Source: Gammaproteobacteria bacterium (lineage in GTDB: Bacteria > Pseudomonadota > Gammaproteobacteria > Pseudomonadales > Cellvibrionaceae). Taken from it: a stretch of 38,902 nt of DNA. This document shows positions 1 to 8,395 of the stretch, in pieces (the stretch's first letter is position 1; the number at the start of each line of letters is the position of its first letter). Below the pieces are notes generated by a model. It was given only the letters and a program-made list of their open reading frames with translations. It was not told the DNA's origin and did no database searches. The stretch is taken from contig SYDJ01000174.1 in assembly GCA_005801205.1 (NCBI GenBank), positions 1 through 38,902 on the forward strand. The letters run 5' to 3'. The translations under genes were made by a program, and so were the position numbers.

Positions 1-360
1 CACGTTGGTATCAATACCCATTTCGCGCAATGAACCTAAATACAAATCCTGAATATCGGCGGGCGAGGGTTTCATCGCCACCTGAAATTGATAGTAGTGT
101 TGCAAGCGATTGGGGTTTTCACCGTAGCGGCCATCTTTCGGGCGGCGGCAGGGCTGTACGTAAGCCGTGTTCCACGTTTCTGGGCCAATCGCACGCAAAA
201 AGGTGGCGGGGTGAAAGGTACCCGCACCCACTTCAAGGTCGAGCGGCTGCAAAATCACGCAGCCTTGGCGCGCCCAGTATTCTTGTAAGGCCAAAATTAG
301 GCCTTGAAAGGTACTTACATCAGGCTTTTTAGTTTCTGTTGCTTGGTTATTGTCAGACAC
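1..360 (-). CDS. glyQ: glycyl-tRNA synthetase alpha subunit, N-terminal part (runs off the window; GTG start)
   Basis: Reverse-strand translation from GTG at 360: [100 protein letters not shown]..., characteristic of GlyQ. Missing from the ORF track (no stop in window, GTG start). Confidence 0.95.
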   Translation of the reverse strand, partial: MSDNNQATETKKPDVSTFQGLILALQEYWARQGCVILQPLDLEVGAGTFHPATFLRAIGPETWNTAYVQPCRRPKDGRYGENPNRLQHYYQFQVAMKPSPADIQDLYLGSLREMGIDTNV

Positions 361-566
361 GGGCAACCGGCCTCCGAATGCGATAAAGGGGAAGTCCCTG
401 AGGCTAAAACTGGGACTACAGATAAAAGTGCGGCGATTATAGCGGTAATTGATGTTGTTCGCCCATCTTCGCCTCGCTTCACAATAGCTTCATGTTGCCG
501 CCTTATTTTAATGCGTAAGGTTCCTGCCCTTAATTGGCAGGGCGGCATAGCTTGGAGGGGTAAGAA

Positions 567-1736
567 ATGACGTTACGCGATGATTCCACAAGGCCTTTGG
601 TAGTACGCATGGGTGCCTTGGGCGATATGGTGATGCTCACGCCCCTATTAAAAGCGCTTTATGAGCGAACTGGGTTGGCGGCCGATCTGGTTGCGTGCGG
701 CGAGTGGAATCGCAAATTGTTCGCTAACAGCCCCTGGGTCAATGAGATATATACGGTGCAAAGCCGTAATACTCCTTTATTGTTCAGCCCCAGCAAACAG
801 GCAATGCTAAAAGCGCTCAAACCTTATGCCGCTAATCGGCGCTGGTTCTTCTTTGAGCATCTACCTATCCTAGAAAGTTTGATGCTGCGTGCTAATTGCA
901 GCAAATCGCTAGCGGTACTGTCTGCCCATCACCCTCGTAAACTGGGCGAGCATACCTGTGAACAATTAATGCGTATGGCAGATGCGGTTTATGAGCCTGA
1001 ACTCGCACAAACAGAAGCAAGCATACCCGCCGTAATCGCGACCCAACTACATTGTTCGGCTGAGGATATTCGCGAGTGCGAGATGTGGCTGGCTGAAACA
1101 AAGAAAATCGACCGCCGCGCTCAGAAAGTAGTGTTACTACAAGCCGGTAACAAAAGAACTATGCGCAAAGGTAATCGCGATAGAGCATCAAATATTAAAT
1201 ATTGGCCTGAGCAGCATTGGGCGAGTTTAATTGATCGCATTCTTGCGGCAGAGCCAGATACTCGAATTTTATTGTGCGGAGCGCCCGCAGAAGTGGATTT
1301 GTGTGCAGATATTGCCGCACATTGCCAACCTAGCTCGCGCCAACAACTTGTGCAGTGTGCAGCGGATTTGCCGTTGACTCGGCTAATGGCCTTGGCTTCA
1401 ATCGCCGATGCCTGCATTAGCGTGGATACTGGCCCTGCACACATCGCCGCTGCTTTGGGTTGCCCGCTAGTGGTTTTGTTTGGGCAATCTGATGCTCGTC
1501 AATATAGGCCCTTGGGCGTAAGCGAGGTGCGTGTTATTGCCAATAAAGATTGGCAGAGCTTTTATGAAAGTAGCGCGCAATGGGCGGCCCAAAATGCCAT
1601 GAGTGATATTAGTGTTGAGCAGGTTTTTCAGGGTTATCAGCAATTGCAAACCCGCAATTTAATGGCGCACGCATCCGTCACTATTAAGTGTCAAAAAGAC
1701 ACTGTGCGGCACATGGGTTTTGCTTTGGCTTCATAA
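567..1736 (+). CDS. glycosyltransferase family 9 (ADP-heptose:LPS heptosyltransferase-like)
   Basis: ORF; VVRMGALGDMVMLTPLLKAL N-terminus and C-terminal SIADACISVDTGPAHIAAALGCPLVVLFG motif typical of GT9. Confidence 0.85.
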   Translation: MTLRDDSTRPLVVRMGALGDMVMLTPLLKALYERTGLAADLVACGEWNRKLFANSPWVNEIYTVQSRNTPLLFSPSKQAMLKALKPYAANRRWFFFEHLPILESLMLRANCSKSLAVLSAHHPRKLGEHTCEQLMRMADAVYEPELAQTEASIPAVIATQLHCSAEDIRECEMWLAETKKIDRRAQKVVLLQAGNKRTMRKGNRDRASNIKYWPEQHWASLIDRILAAEPDTRILLCGAPAEVDLCADIAAHCQPSSRQQLVQCAADLPLTRLMALASIADACISVDTGPAHIAAALGCPLVVLFGQSDARQYRPLGVSEVRVIANKDWQSFYESSAQWAAQNAMSDISVEQVFQGYQQLQTRNLMAHASVTIKCQKDTVRHMGFALAS

Positions 1737-1788
1737 CTCGCATAAACCACGGTAGATTTGCGCTACATCAAACATCTTAAAAAACCGC

Positions 1789-1802
1789 TTGATACAAATC
1801 AA
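1789..1802 (+). promoter_or_regulatory. FNR/Anr-type box TTGATACAAATCAA
   Basis: Exact match to the consensus TTGAT-N4-ATCAA, 83 nt upstream of a small ORF; a second, weaker match TTGCGCTACATCAA lies at about 1758-1771. Confidence 0.65.
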
Positions 1803-1884
1803 AATCCGTACGCTAGCAGAGGTTCAATCTATACCCAAGGCCACAACTTAATGTGGTAATCAAAGGTAAAAAGAGGATTGAATC

Positions 1885-2004
1885 ATGTTTGTATCTGGCG
1901 TAGTAGCAACAGCATCTTTGGTAGGCATTTTGGTCGCATTATTTGGTGCAGCGGTGTTGTTGGCTTATATCGATAAAAGCTGCGATAAAAATCGTCAACA
2001 TTGA
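1885..2004 (+). CDS. small single-TM membrane peptide (39 aa)
   Basis: ATG-to-TGA ORF MFVSGVVATASLVGILVALFGAAVLLAYIDKSCDKNRQH; AAGAGG-like RBS upstream; one hydrophobic helix and a basic tail; followed by an intrinsic terminator. Too short for the ORF track. Confidence 0.65.
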   Translation: MFVSGVVATASLVGILVALFGAAVLLAYIDKSCDKNRQH

Positions 2005-2021
2005 TTGAGAATGTTAGAAAA

Positions 2022-2061
2022 TAAAAACGCCGCCTAGGGGTACCTCGGGCGGCGTTTTTTT
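2022..2061 (+). terminator. Rho-independent terminator
   Basis: aaaaacgccgcc-taggggtacctc-gggcggcgttttttt hairpin followed by a T-run. Confidence 0.85.
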
Positions 2062-2144
2062 ATGGAGAAAATATTGGGGAAAATTACCACCTATGAAGTG
2101 CTATAGTGCTGCCAACATGTAGCAAAGCAAATTAAAGGTAGCCC

Positions 2145-3944
2145 ATGCGTGGAATGAACCACCCCGAACCCATCGCCAAAAAAAATGGCGCCGATGTCAG
2201 TGTGAATGTGCAAGAAACCTTTCGCTATCTTTGGCCGTACCTGTGGGCATTTAAAGGCAGAGTGATTTTGGCCATGCTGGCGCTGATAGCGGCAAAGCTG
2301 GCAACGCTCTTAATGCCCTGGGCGTTAAAACATGTAATTGATAGTGTTGACCCTAGCATTCGCCCAGAAGTTTATTTGCCCGTGGCCTTTTTAATTTTCT
2401 ATGGACTGCTACGTTTTGGCAGTGTCTTCCTCGGTGAAATACGCGATGCACTCTTTGGCCGTGTCACTGAGCGCGCCATGCGCAATATTGGCCTGCGCGT
2501 GTTTAAGCATTTGCACTCACTGGATTTAGCATTTCATTTAGACCGCGCTACCGGAGGCATTAGCCGCGATATTGAACGCGGCACCAATGGCATCAGTTTT
2601 TTAATGCGCTTTTTAATGTTTAATATAGTGCCTACGCTGGTTGAAATATTATCGGTGGCGATTATTTTTGCGGTCGCATTTTCGTATTGGTATGCGGTTA
2701 TCACTTTAGCGGCGGTTGCGATTTATATTGCCTTCACCATTATTACCACTGAATGGCGCAACCGTTTTGTGCGCGAGGCGAACCAAGCGGATTCATCTAC
2801 TAATACCCGTGCAATCGATAGCCTGCTCAATTATGAAACCGTAAAATATTTTAATAACGAACAATACGAGGCAGATACCTACGATAAATTTCTCGCTTCT
2901 TGGGAAACCGCAAAGCTCAAAAATCGTATGTCGCTTCTAACGCTCAACTCAGGGCAGGCGTTTATTATTGCGGGTGCCATGACGGTGATGATGATTATGG
3001 CCGCCAATAGTGTTATCGCCAAAGAAATGACCATTGGCGATTTGGCGATGATTAATGCCTACATGATTCAATTGTTTATTCCGCTCAACTTTTTAGGTTT
3101 TGTGTACCGCGAGATTCGCCGTTCTTTAACGGATATTGAAAATATGCTGGCGCTGTTAAAACGCCCTGCACAAATTCTGGATGTGCCTGCTGCTCAACCT
3201 TTAAAAGTCACCAATGGCAATATTATTTGGCGAGAGGTGGATTTTTCCTATAACCCAGATCGTCAAATTTTGCACAAGCTCAACCTCACGATTGATGCCG
3301 GCACTAAAGTGGCGATTGTAGGTTCATCGGGTGCGGGTAAAAGTACGCTCGCACGTTTGCTCTATCGCTTCTATGACATTAACAGCGGCAGTATTGACAT
3401 TGATGGCCAAAATATTCAGCACGTCACACAAGATTCTTTGCGCCGCGCCATCGCCATAGTTCCACAAGATACGGTGCTGTTTAATAGCAGCATTCGTGAG
3501 AATATCGCCTATGGAAACCCGCACGCGAGCGATGCGGACATTGATCGCGCTATTAAGATGGCACACTTAGAGACCTTTATTACTAGCTTGCCGCAAGGTG
3601 ATCAAACCCTAGTAGGTGAACGCGGCTTAAAAGTATCCGGCGGTGAAAAGCAGCGCATTGCGATTGCTCGCGTGTTGTTAAAGAATTCGCCGATTTTAAT
3701 TTTTGATGAAGCAACGTCGGCGCTAGATTCCCATTCAGAAGCGGCCATTGTAGATGCCATGCGCGAAGTAGCGGCGGGTAGAACGACCTTAGTAATTGCG
3801 CATAGGTTATCGACGATTGTGGATGCCGATAAAATTATCGTGTTAGAAAATGGCAGTGTGGTTGAAGAGGGGAATCATAATCAGTTACTGGAGCTGCACG
3901 GCCGCTATGCGCAAATGTGGGCCATGCAGTTACAAGAAGAATAA
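2145..3944 (+). CDS. Atm1-type ABC transporter, fused permease/ATPase (start may be the internal Met at 2154)
   Basis: Walker A GSSGAGKST, signature VSGGEKQR, Walker B ILIFDEATSALD; N-terminal TM region resembles the Atm1/HMT family. Confidence 0.88.
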   Translation: MRGMNHPEPIAKKNGADVSVNVQETFRYLWPYLWAFKGRVILAMLALIAAKLATLLMPWALKHVIDSVDPSIRPEVYLPVAFLIFYGLLRFGSVFLGEIRDALFGRVTERAMRNIGLRVFKHLHSLDLAFHLDRATGGISRDIERGTNGISFLMRFLMFNIVPTLVEILSVAIIFAVAFSYWYAVITLAAVAIYIAFTIITTEWRNRFVREANQADSSTNTRAIDSLLNYETVKYFNNEQYEADTYDKFLASWETAKLKNRMSLLTLNSGQAFIIAGAMTVMMIMAANSVIAKEMTIGDLAMINAYMIQLFIPLNFLGFVYREIRRSLTDIENMLALLKRPAQILDVPAAQPLKVTNGNIIWREVDFSYNPDRQILHKLNLTIDAGTKVAIVGSSGAGKSTLARLLYRFYDINSGSIDIDGQNIQHVTQDSLRRAIAIVPQDTVLFNSSIRENIAYGNPHASDADIDRAIKMAHLETFITSLPQGDQTLVGERGLKVSGGEKQRIAIARVLLKNSPILIFDEATSALDSHSEAAIVDAMREVAAGRTTLVIAHRLSTIVDADKIIVLENGSVVEEGNHNQLLELHGRYAQMWAMQLQEE

Positions 3945-4193
3945 TAGGTCGGCTCCAAAAAAGCGCACAAATAAATTTTCTTGCACCAACTTATGAATTC
4001 TTGTGCGTTTAACTATCATATCAAATGCTCATTGACGCTTTAATCAATCAATTCTCGCTTCTTTGTGTGCCAAAACTCTGTTACTGGTTTAATTTTAATA
4101 TTTGGCATGACTTTCGCTATATCGCACCTACCAGATTAATTTCTTACATCGTAACTATTGACTAACACAAAGTGCACGCAGCACAGGTGATCT

Positions 4194-6392
4194 ATGGCGA
4201 AGCTTTCTTCTACAAAATTAGAAACTAGCGAAAGGAGCTCTAAAGACGGTGCTAAAGATGGCCAAAAAAAAGTTGGCTCTAAATATGGAAAGTACAGCGG
4301 AATTCTAATTTCAGTCGCACTCTTTATTTTACTCGATGCATCCGTAATGATTTTAAACTTCTACGTATCCTTTGAAATTTCGGCGGATGCGATTGGCATC
4401 AACCTCGCAGGCCGTCAACGTATGTTAAGTCAGCGTACGGCAAAAACGCTTTACACCCTACACAGTGAAACCAGCGATTCAAAAGCCTTTCAAGATGCAG
4501 TAACCGAATTAACCAACACTAAAAATTTATTTGATAGCACTTTAACTGCCTTTACTCGCGGTGGAGAAGCTCAGGGTGCTAACAAAGAACCGGTGGTCTT
4601 ACCGAAAGTGAGTTCAGATGAGGGGCAAAACACCCTGAGATCTGCAGCGGAAATTTGGTTTGACTACAAGCTGAGTGTGGATGCCTTGTTGGCCGACATT
4701 AAAGAGGGCAGAGATTTTAATAAAAGTTTAGATAAAGCCTTAGTACAAGCTAAATCAAAAAATCTTTTATTGTTAGGCCACATGAATGATTTAACCATCA
4801 ATTTGGAAAATGTGGCCTCATCCAAAGCATCGCGGCTGCGAATTATTCAAACCGTGGGCATCAGTTTAGCGATCATCAACTTCCTCTTTATTATGCTGCA
4901 CTTTTTGCGTCAATTGCGTGATAGTGATTTAGTGTTAGAACAAGCGCGTAAAGAAACCACCGAAATTCTACAAACCGTAAATGAAGGTTTGTTTCTGGTG
5001 GATGAGAATATGCTGATAGGGAATCAGCACTCTACACACTTGATTGATATTTTAGGTGTTGCGGACATTGCGGGGCAAAATTTCCAACATCTTTTGGAAA
5101 ATATGATCAGCGAAAAGGATGCGGAAACCGCGCGCGGTTTTATCGAATTGCTATTTGATAAAAAAATTAAAGAAAAGCTTATTGGCGATTTGAATCCGCT
5201 CAATTTAATTGAAGTGAATATCGCACAGGCTAGCGGTGGCTTTCTCAATAAGTATCTGCAGTTCAGTTTTGCGCGTGCGCTACAAGATGGCGACATTTCT
5301 CATGTGCTGGTGACTGTGCAAGATGTCACTGAAAAAGTTCGCTTGGAAAAAGCCTTGGTAGAAAGCCGTAAAAATAGCGAATCGCAAATAGAGTTACTAA
5401 CCAGCTTGTTGCATACTCATCCATCGCTGTTGCAAGAATTTATTACCAACAGTTACAACTGCTACAACCGCATCAATAATATTTTGCGCCAACCAGCAAA
5501 AACCACACCATTAGTCAAAGAGAAAGCCGTTAGTATTTTTAGAGAAATCCACAATTTTAAAGGTGAAGCCGCTTCATTAAAATTGGAATACTTTGAAAAT
5601 CAAGCCCATGCCATTGAAGACACTTTGGCAGACTTGCGCAGCAAAGCCGATATTACTGGCAATGATTATTTGCCACTCACAGTGCAACTCGAAAATCTGA
5701 TTAGCTATACCCAACAAGTTCAACAACTCACTGAAAAGCTGGCACTCTTTGGGCATTACACTAACAAGGCATTAGTGCCCGCCTCTGAGAAAAAGATACT
5801 GGGCAATCGTCAACAAGATGGATGGAACCATTTAGGCGATTTTGTGCAAAATATAGCGCAGCGCAATGGCAAGTTAATCAAGTTTGTTGCCAGTGGTTTG
5901 CGCGATATTGAGCTAGACCCCGACTATGCGCAGCAAGTAAAAGAAATTTGTGTGCAGTTGCTACGCAATGCCGTCACTCACGGTATTGAATCGCCAGAAG
6001 ACCGCGAGCTGACTGAGAAGCCCATAGAAGGCCGCATTGATTTACGCTTGGCTAAACTCTCTGATGAAGAAATGGAAATCACTGTTATGGATGATGGTAA
6101 TGGTTTGGACTATAGCGCTATTCGTGAGAAAGCCATTGAGTCTGGCCGTTGGTCTGAGGAGGAAATTGATTCTTGGGGCAATAAACATTTATTGGCGCTT
6201 ATTTTCCACGAAGGTTTTTCAACCGCAAAAGAAGTATCGAAAGATGCAGGTCGCGGTGTAGGCATGGAGGCAGTGATGAATCATGTGCTTGAACATCGCG
6301 GCAAAATCACTGTTTCCAGCCGTCGTGGTCGCCATTGCCGATTTGTCATTACGCTTCCAATTATTACTGCACGTGAAGGCATTGCTGCATAA
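4194..6392 (+). CDS. CheA-like hybrid sensor: PilJ-type N-terminal sensor, PAS-like region, Hpt and HATPase domains
   Basis: TM + AGRQRMLSQRTAKTLY (PilJ/type IV pili MCP N-terminal motif); IFREIHNFKGEAASL (Hpt H-box); LLRNAVTHGIESPEDRE and GRGVGMEAV (CheA-type ATPase N/G boxes). Confidence 0.82.
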   Translation: MAKLSSTKLETSERSSKDGAKDGQKKVGSKYGKYSGILISVALFILLDASVMILNFYVSFEISADAIGINLAGRQRMLSQRTAKTLYTLHSETSDSKAFQDAVTELTNTKNLFDSTLTAFTRGGEAQGANKEPVVLPKVSSDEGQNTLRSAAEIWFDYKLSVDALLADIKEGRDFNKSLDKALVQAKSKNLLLLGHMNDLTINLENVASSKASRLRIIQTVGISLAIINFLFIMLHFLRQLRDSDLVLEQARKETTEILQTVNEGLFLVDENMLIGNQHSTHLIDILGVADIAGQNFQHLLENMISEKDAETARGFIELLFDKKIKEKLIGDLNPLNLIEVNIAQASGGFLNKYLQFSFARALQDGDISHVLVTVQDVTEKVRLEKALVESRKNSESQIELLTSLLHTHPSLLQEFITNSYNCYNRINNILRQPAKTTPLVKEKAVSIFREIHNFKGEAASLKLEYFENQAHAIEDTLADLRSKADITGNDYLPLTVQLENLISYTQQVQQLTEKLALFGHYTNKALVPASEKKILGNRQQDGWNHLGDFVQNIAQRNGKLIKFVASGLRDIELDPDYAQQVKEICVQLLRNAVTHGIESPEDRELTEKPIEGRIDLRLAKLSDEEMEITVMDDGNGLDYSAIREKAIESGRWSEEEIDSWGNKHLLALIFHEGFSTAKEVSKDAGRGVGMEAVMNHVLEHRGKITVSSRRGRHCRFVITLPIITAREGIAA

Positions 6393-6426
6393 CACTGACT
6401 AAAAACAAAAAGATGGAGAGCGCCTA

Positions 6427-6789
6427 ATGCTGTCACTCATGATTGTGGACGATTCCAATATTATTCGTCGCAAAATTGAACGCTGTAATGATTCCGATAA
6501 ATTTAATGTAGTGGCCTCTGCTTGCAATGGTGCTGAAGCCTTAGACCTCTTTGTAAAAGCATGCCCGCAAGTGGTAACCATGGATTTAACCATGCCAGAA
6601 ATGGATGGCATTGCCTGTATTCAGCAGTTGGTGGCCATAGACCCTAATGTCCGCATTTTAGTGATCTCCGCTTTATCAGATAAAGCGACTGGCATTGAAG
6701 CCTTAAAGAAAGGTGCGCGCGGGTTTTTATGTAAACCCTTTACTGAAGAGCAACTAATAGAAGCGCTTACTGAGTTAACCGAGGATTAA
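6427..6789 (+). CDS. CheY-like single-domain response regulator
   Basis: MLSLMIVDDSNIIRRKI...VVTMDLTMPEMDGI...VISALSD...GARGFLCKPF receiver domain. Confidence 0.92.
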   Translation: MLSLMIVDDSNIIRRKIERCNDSDKFNVVASACNGAEALDLFVKACPQVVTMDLTMPEMDGIACIQQLVAIDPNVRILVISALSDKATGIEALKKGARGFLCKPFTEEQLIEALTELTED

Positions 6790-7239
6790 ATGTCAGAACA
6801 AACCTTACAAGTATTTATTGATGGCGTAGTGCGTTTTTTTGAACACACCAACGATAAAAACGTAAAAGTGGGCACACCTTATTTGGTGGAAAACGAAACG
6901 CCAGCCGCCTATGACGTAACCGGAATTATCGGCATCTCCGGCCCCTATCGCGGTTGTGTTTATTTCACGGCACCGCGAATTTTACTCAAGCATCTTTTGC
7001 TCAGTATTGGCGAAACCGAAACGACCAACGAGTATTTATTTGATTTGGTGGGCGAAGTTGCCAATACGATTTCTGGCAATGCGCGCAGCGCTTTTGGGCA
7101 CGAGTTTATGATTTCGGTGCCCGCCATGATTGAAGGCGCGCCTGATCATATTCACCTACCCAAAAATATGCGCTCTTATGTAATTCCTATTTATTGGAAG
7201 GCTTATCACGCGGCAGTAGTGATTTGTTTGGAATGCTAA
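6790..7239 (+). CDS. CheX-like chemotaxis phosphatase
   Basis: FIDGVVRFFE..., DLVGEVANTISGNAR carrying the ExxN phosphatase motif; starts directly after the CheY stop codon. Confidence 0.82.
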   Translation: MSEQTLQVFIDGVVRFFEHTNDKNVKVGTPYLVENETPAAYDVTGIIGISGPYRGCVYFTAPRILLKHLLLSIGETETTNEYLFDLVGEVANTISGNARSAFGHEFMISVPAMIEGAPDHIHLPKNMRSYVIPIYWKAYHAAVVICLEC

Positions 7240-7243
7240 TGGT

Positions 7244-8389
7244 TTAATGAATATCCACATTATGCGTTAGGGTTTCATAAAATATATTCCAATCAGACTG
7301 ACTTTTCTTCCGCACTTTTTCATGCAGTAATTTTTCTGTATTAGGTAAGCTGAGCTTTTTGCGATTGTGATAATGGTTATAGCCAATCTCCCAAGTGGCA
7401 TAGAGATCATCTGTCGCTTTATTGTTGCTGCACACGCCTTGCATATCGCCCGTTAGGAGTTGAGTAGCCATCAACTCCATGGTTGCAGTGAAACGTTTTG
7501 TGTTTTCGGTATAAAGATCTACACCTTGATTCCAGGCTACTTCAGTTGCATGTAGTGCAGACGCGAGCCCATATTGCGCGTGGTGATTATTATCTCTGCA
7601 GGTTTCTTGTGTTAACCCATCAACCCACTTTTCAGGATTACTCCAGAATTTTTTATAGTTGCCGCCGTCGCCGTCAATGCTGGGGACTGTACCGTCCGAC
7701 GCCAAATAAAAATAAGCCGGTATGCGTTGCTTTAAGCGCGCTATACCTAGCGTAAACGCAGCTTCGTCTTCGTTGAATATTGCAATGTTCATGAGGGCAT
7801 CAATTTGGGTTAAATCGACATTTCCATTCCAGTTGCTCGCTGTATTTAACTGAGGGTAAAACGCACGCTTGAACATGGCCTGCAATTTGGCTTTATCGGC
7901 AGAACTCCATGGTGAATATCCGCGCATAAGCTCTGCTGCTGGGCCGAAGAGCGCGCCTATCCACCCTGCGGTTAATTTATCTTGATCATTGCCGCCATTA
8001 AACCCTTGAAAATCCGCCCATACATTCAGAATCTCAATTGCTTGCTTTGCGTAAATGTCTTCGCCGGTGTAGTGCCATGCTAAGGCATTGGCATACGCCC
8101 TTTGCGAATCTAATTTTGCTAGGCCTGCATCAGCATCATTTTTTGAGTTGAGATAAGTGAATTTATTATTCCCGCTAACCGCAAAGCGTTTGAGTTTTTT
8201 AAATTCGCTTGCCCAAGGTTCTGAGTTGGAATGTATTTTTTGTTTTACAAACACTATTTCACTTTTAGTGGTTAAGGCTCCAGGGTGTTTAAATTCCATA
8301 CTCGCATAAGCGGGCAAGGCAATACCCAGCGCCAAAACACTTACACCTAAAAGCCGCGCGCCCAAAGAAAATATGATTGAATTATTCAT
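7244..8389 (-). CDS. secreted alginate-lyase-domain protein (alpha/alpha-barrel polysaccharide lyase-like)
   Basis: Signal peptide; HPGALTTKSEIVFVKQKI...SQRAYANALAWHYTGEDIYAKQAIEILNVWADF...YNHYHNR resembles the alginate_lyase family (PF05426). Confidence 0.78.
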   Translation of the reverse strand: MNNSIIFSLGARLLGVSVLALGIALPAYASMEFKHPGALTTKSEIVFVKQKIHSNSEPWASEFKKLKRFAVSGNNKFTYLNSKNDADAGLAKLDSQRAYANALAWHYTGEDIYAKQAIEILNVWADFQGFNGGNDQDKLTAGWIGALFGPAAELMRGYSPWSSADKAKLQAMFKRAFYPQLNTASNWNGNVDLTQIDALMNIAIFNEDEAAFTLGIARLKQRIPAYFYLASDGTVPSIDGDGGNYKKFWSNPEKWVDGLTQETCRDNNHHAQYGLASALHATEVAWNQGVDLYTENTKRFTATMELMATQLLTGDMQGVCSNNKATDDLYATWEIGYNHYHNRKKLSLPNTEKLLHEKVRKKSQSDWNIFYETLTHNVDIH

Positions 8390-8395
8390 GACAAA

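Noticed and set aside
30-332. Plus-strand ORFs at the left edge (30-332, 88-288)
   Set aside because: They are antisense to glyQ, whose reverse translation is unmistakable.
1121-1444. Antisense ORF (107 aa) inside the GT9 gene; also many other overlapping ORFs from the track (e.g. 3324-3566, 5024-5296, 9333-9599, 32516-33004)
   Set aside because: Each lies wholly inside a well-supported gene on another frame or strand, has no recognisable motif and looks like a GC-biased shadow ORF.
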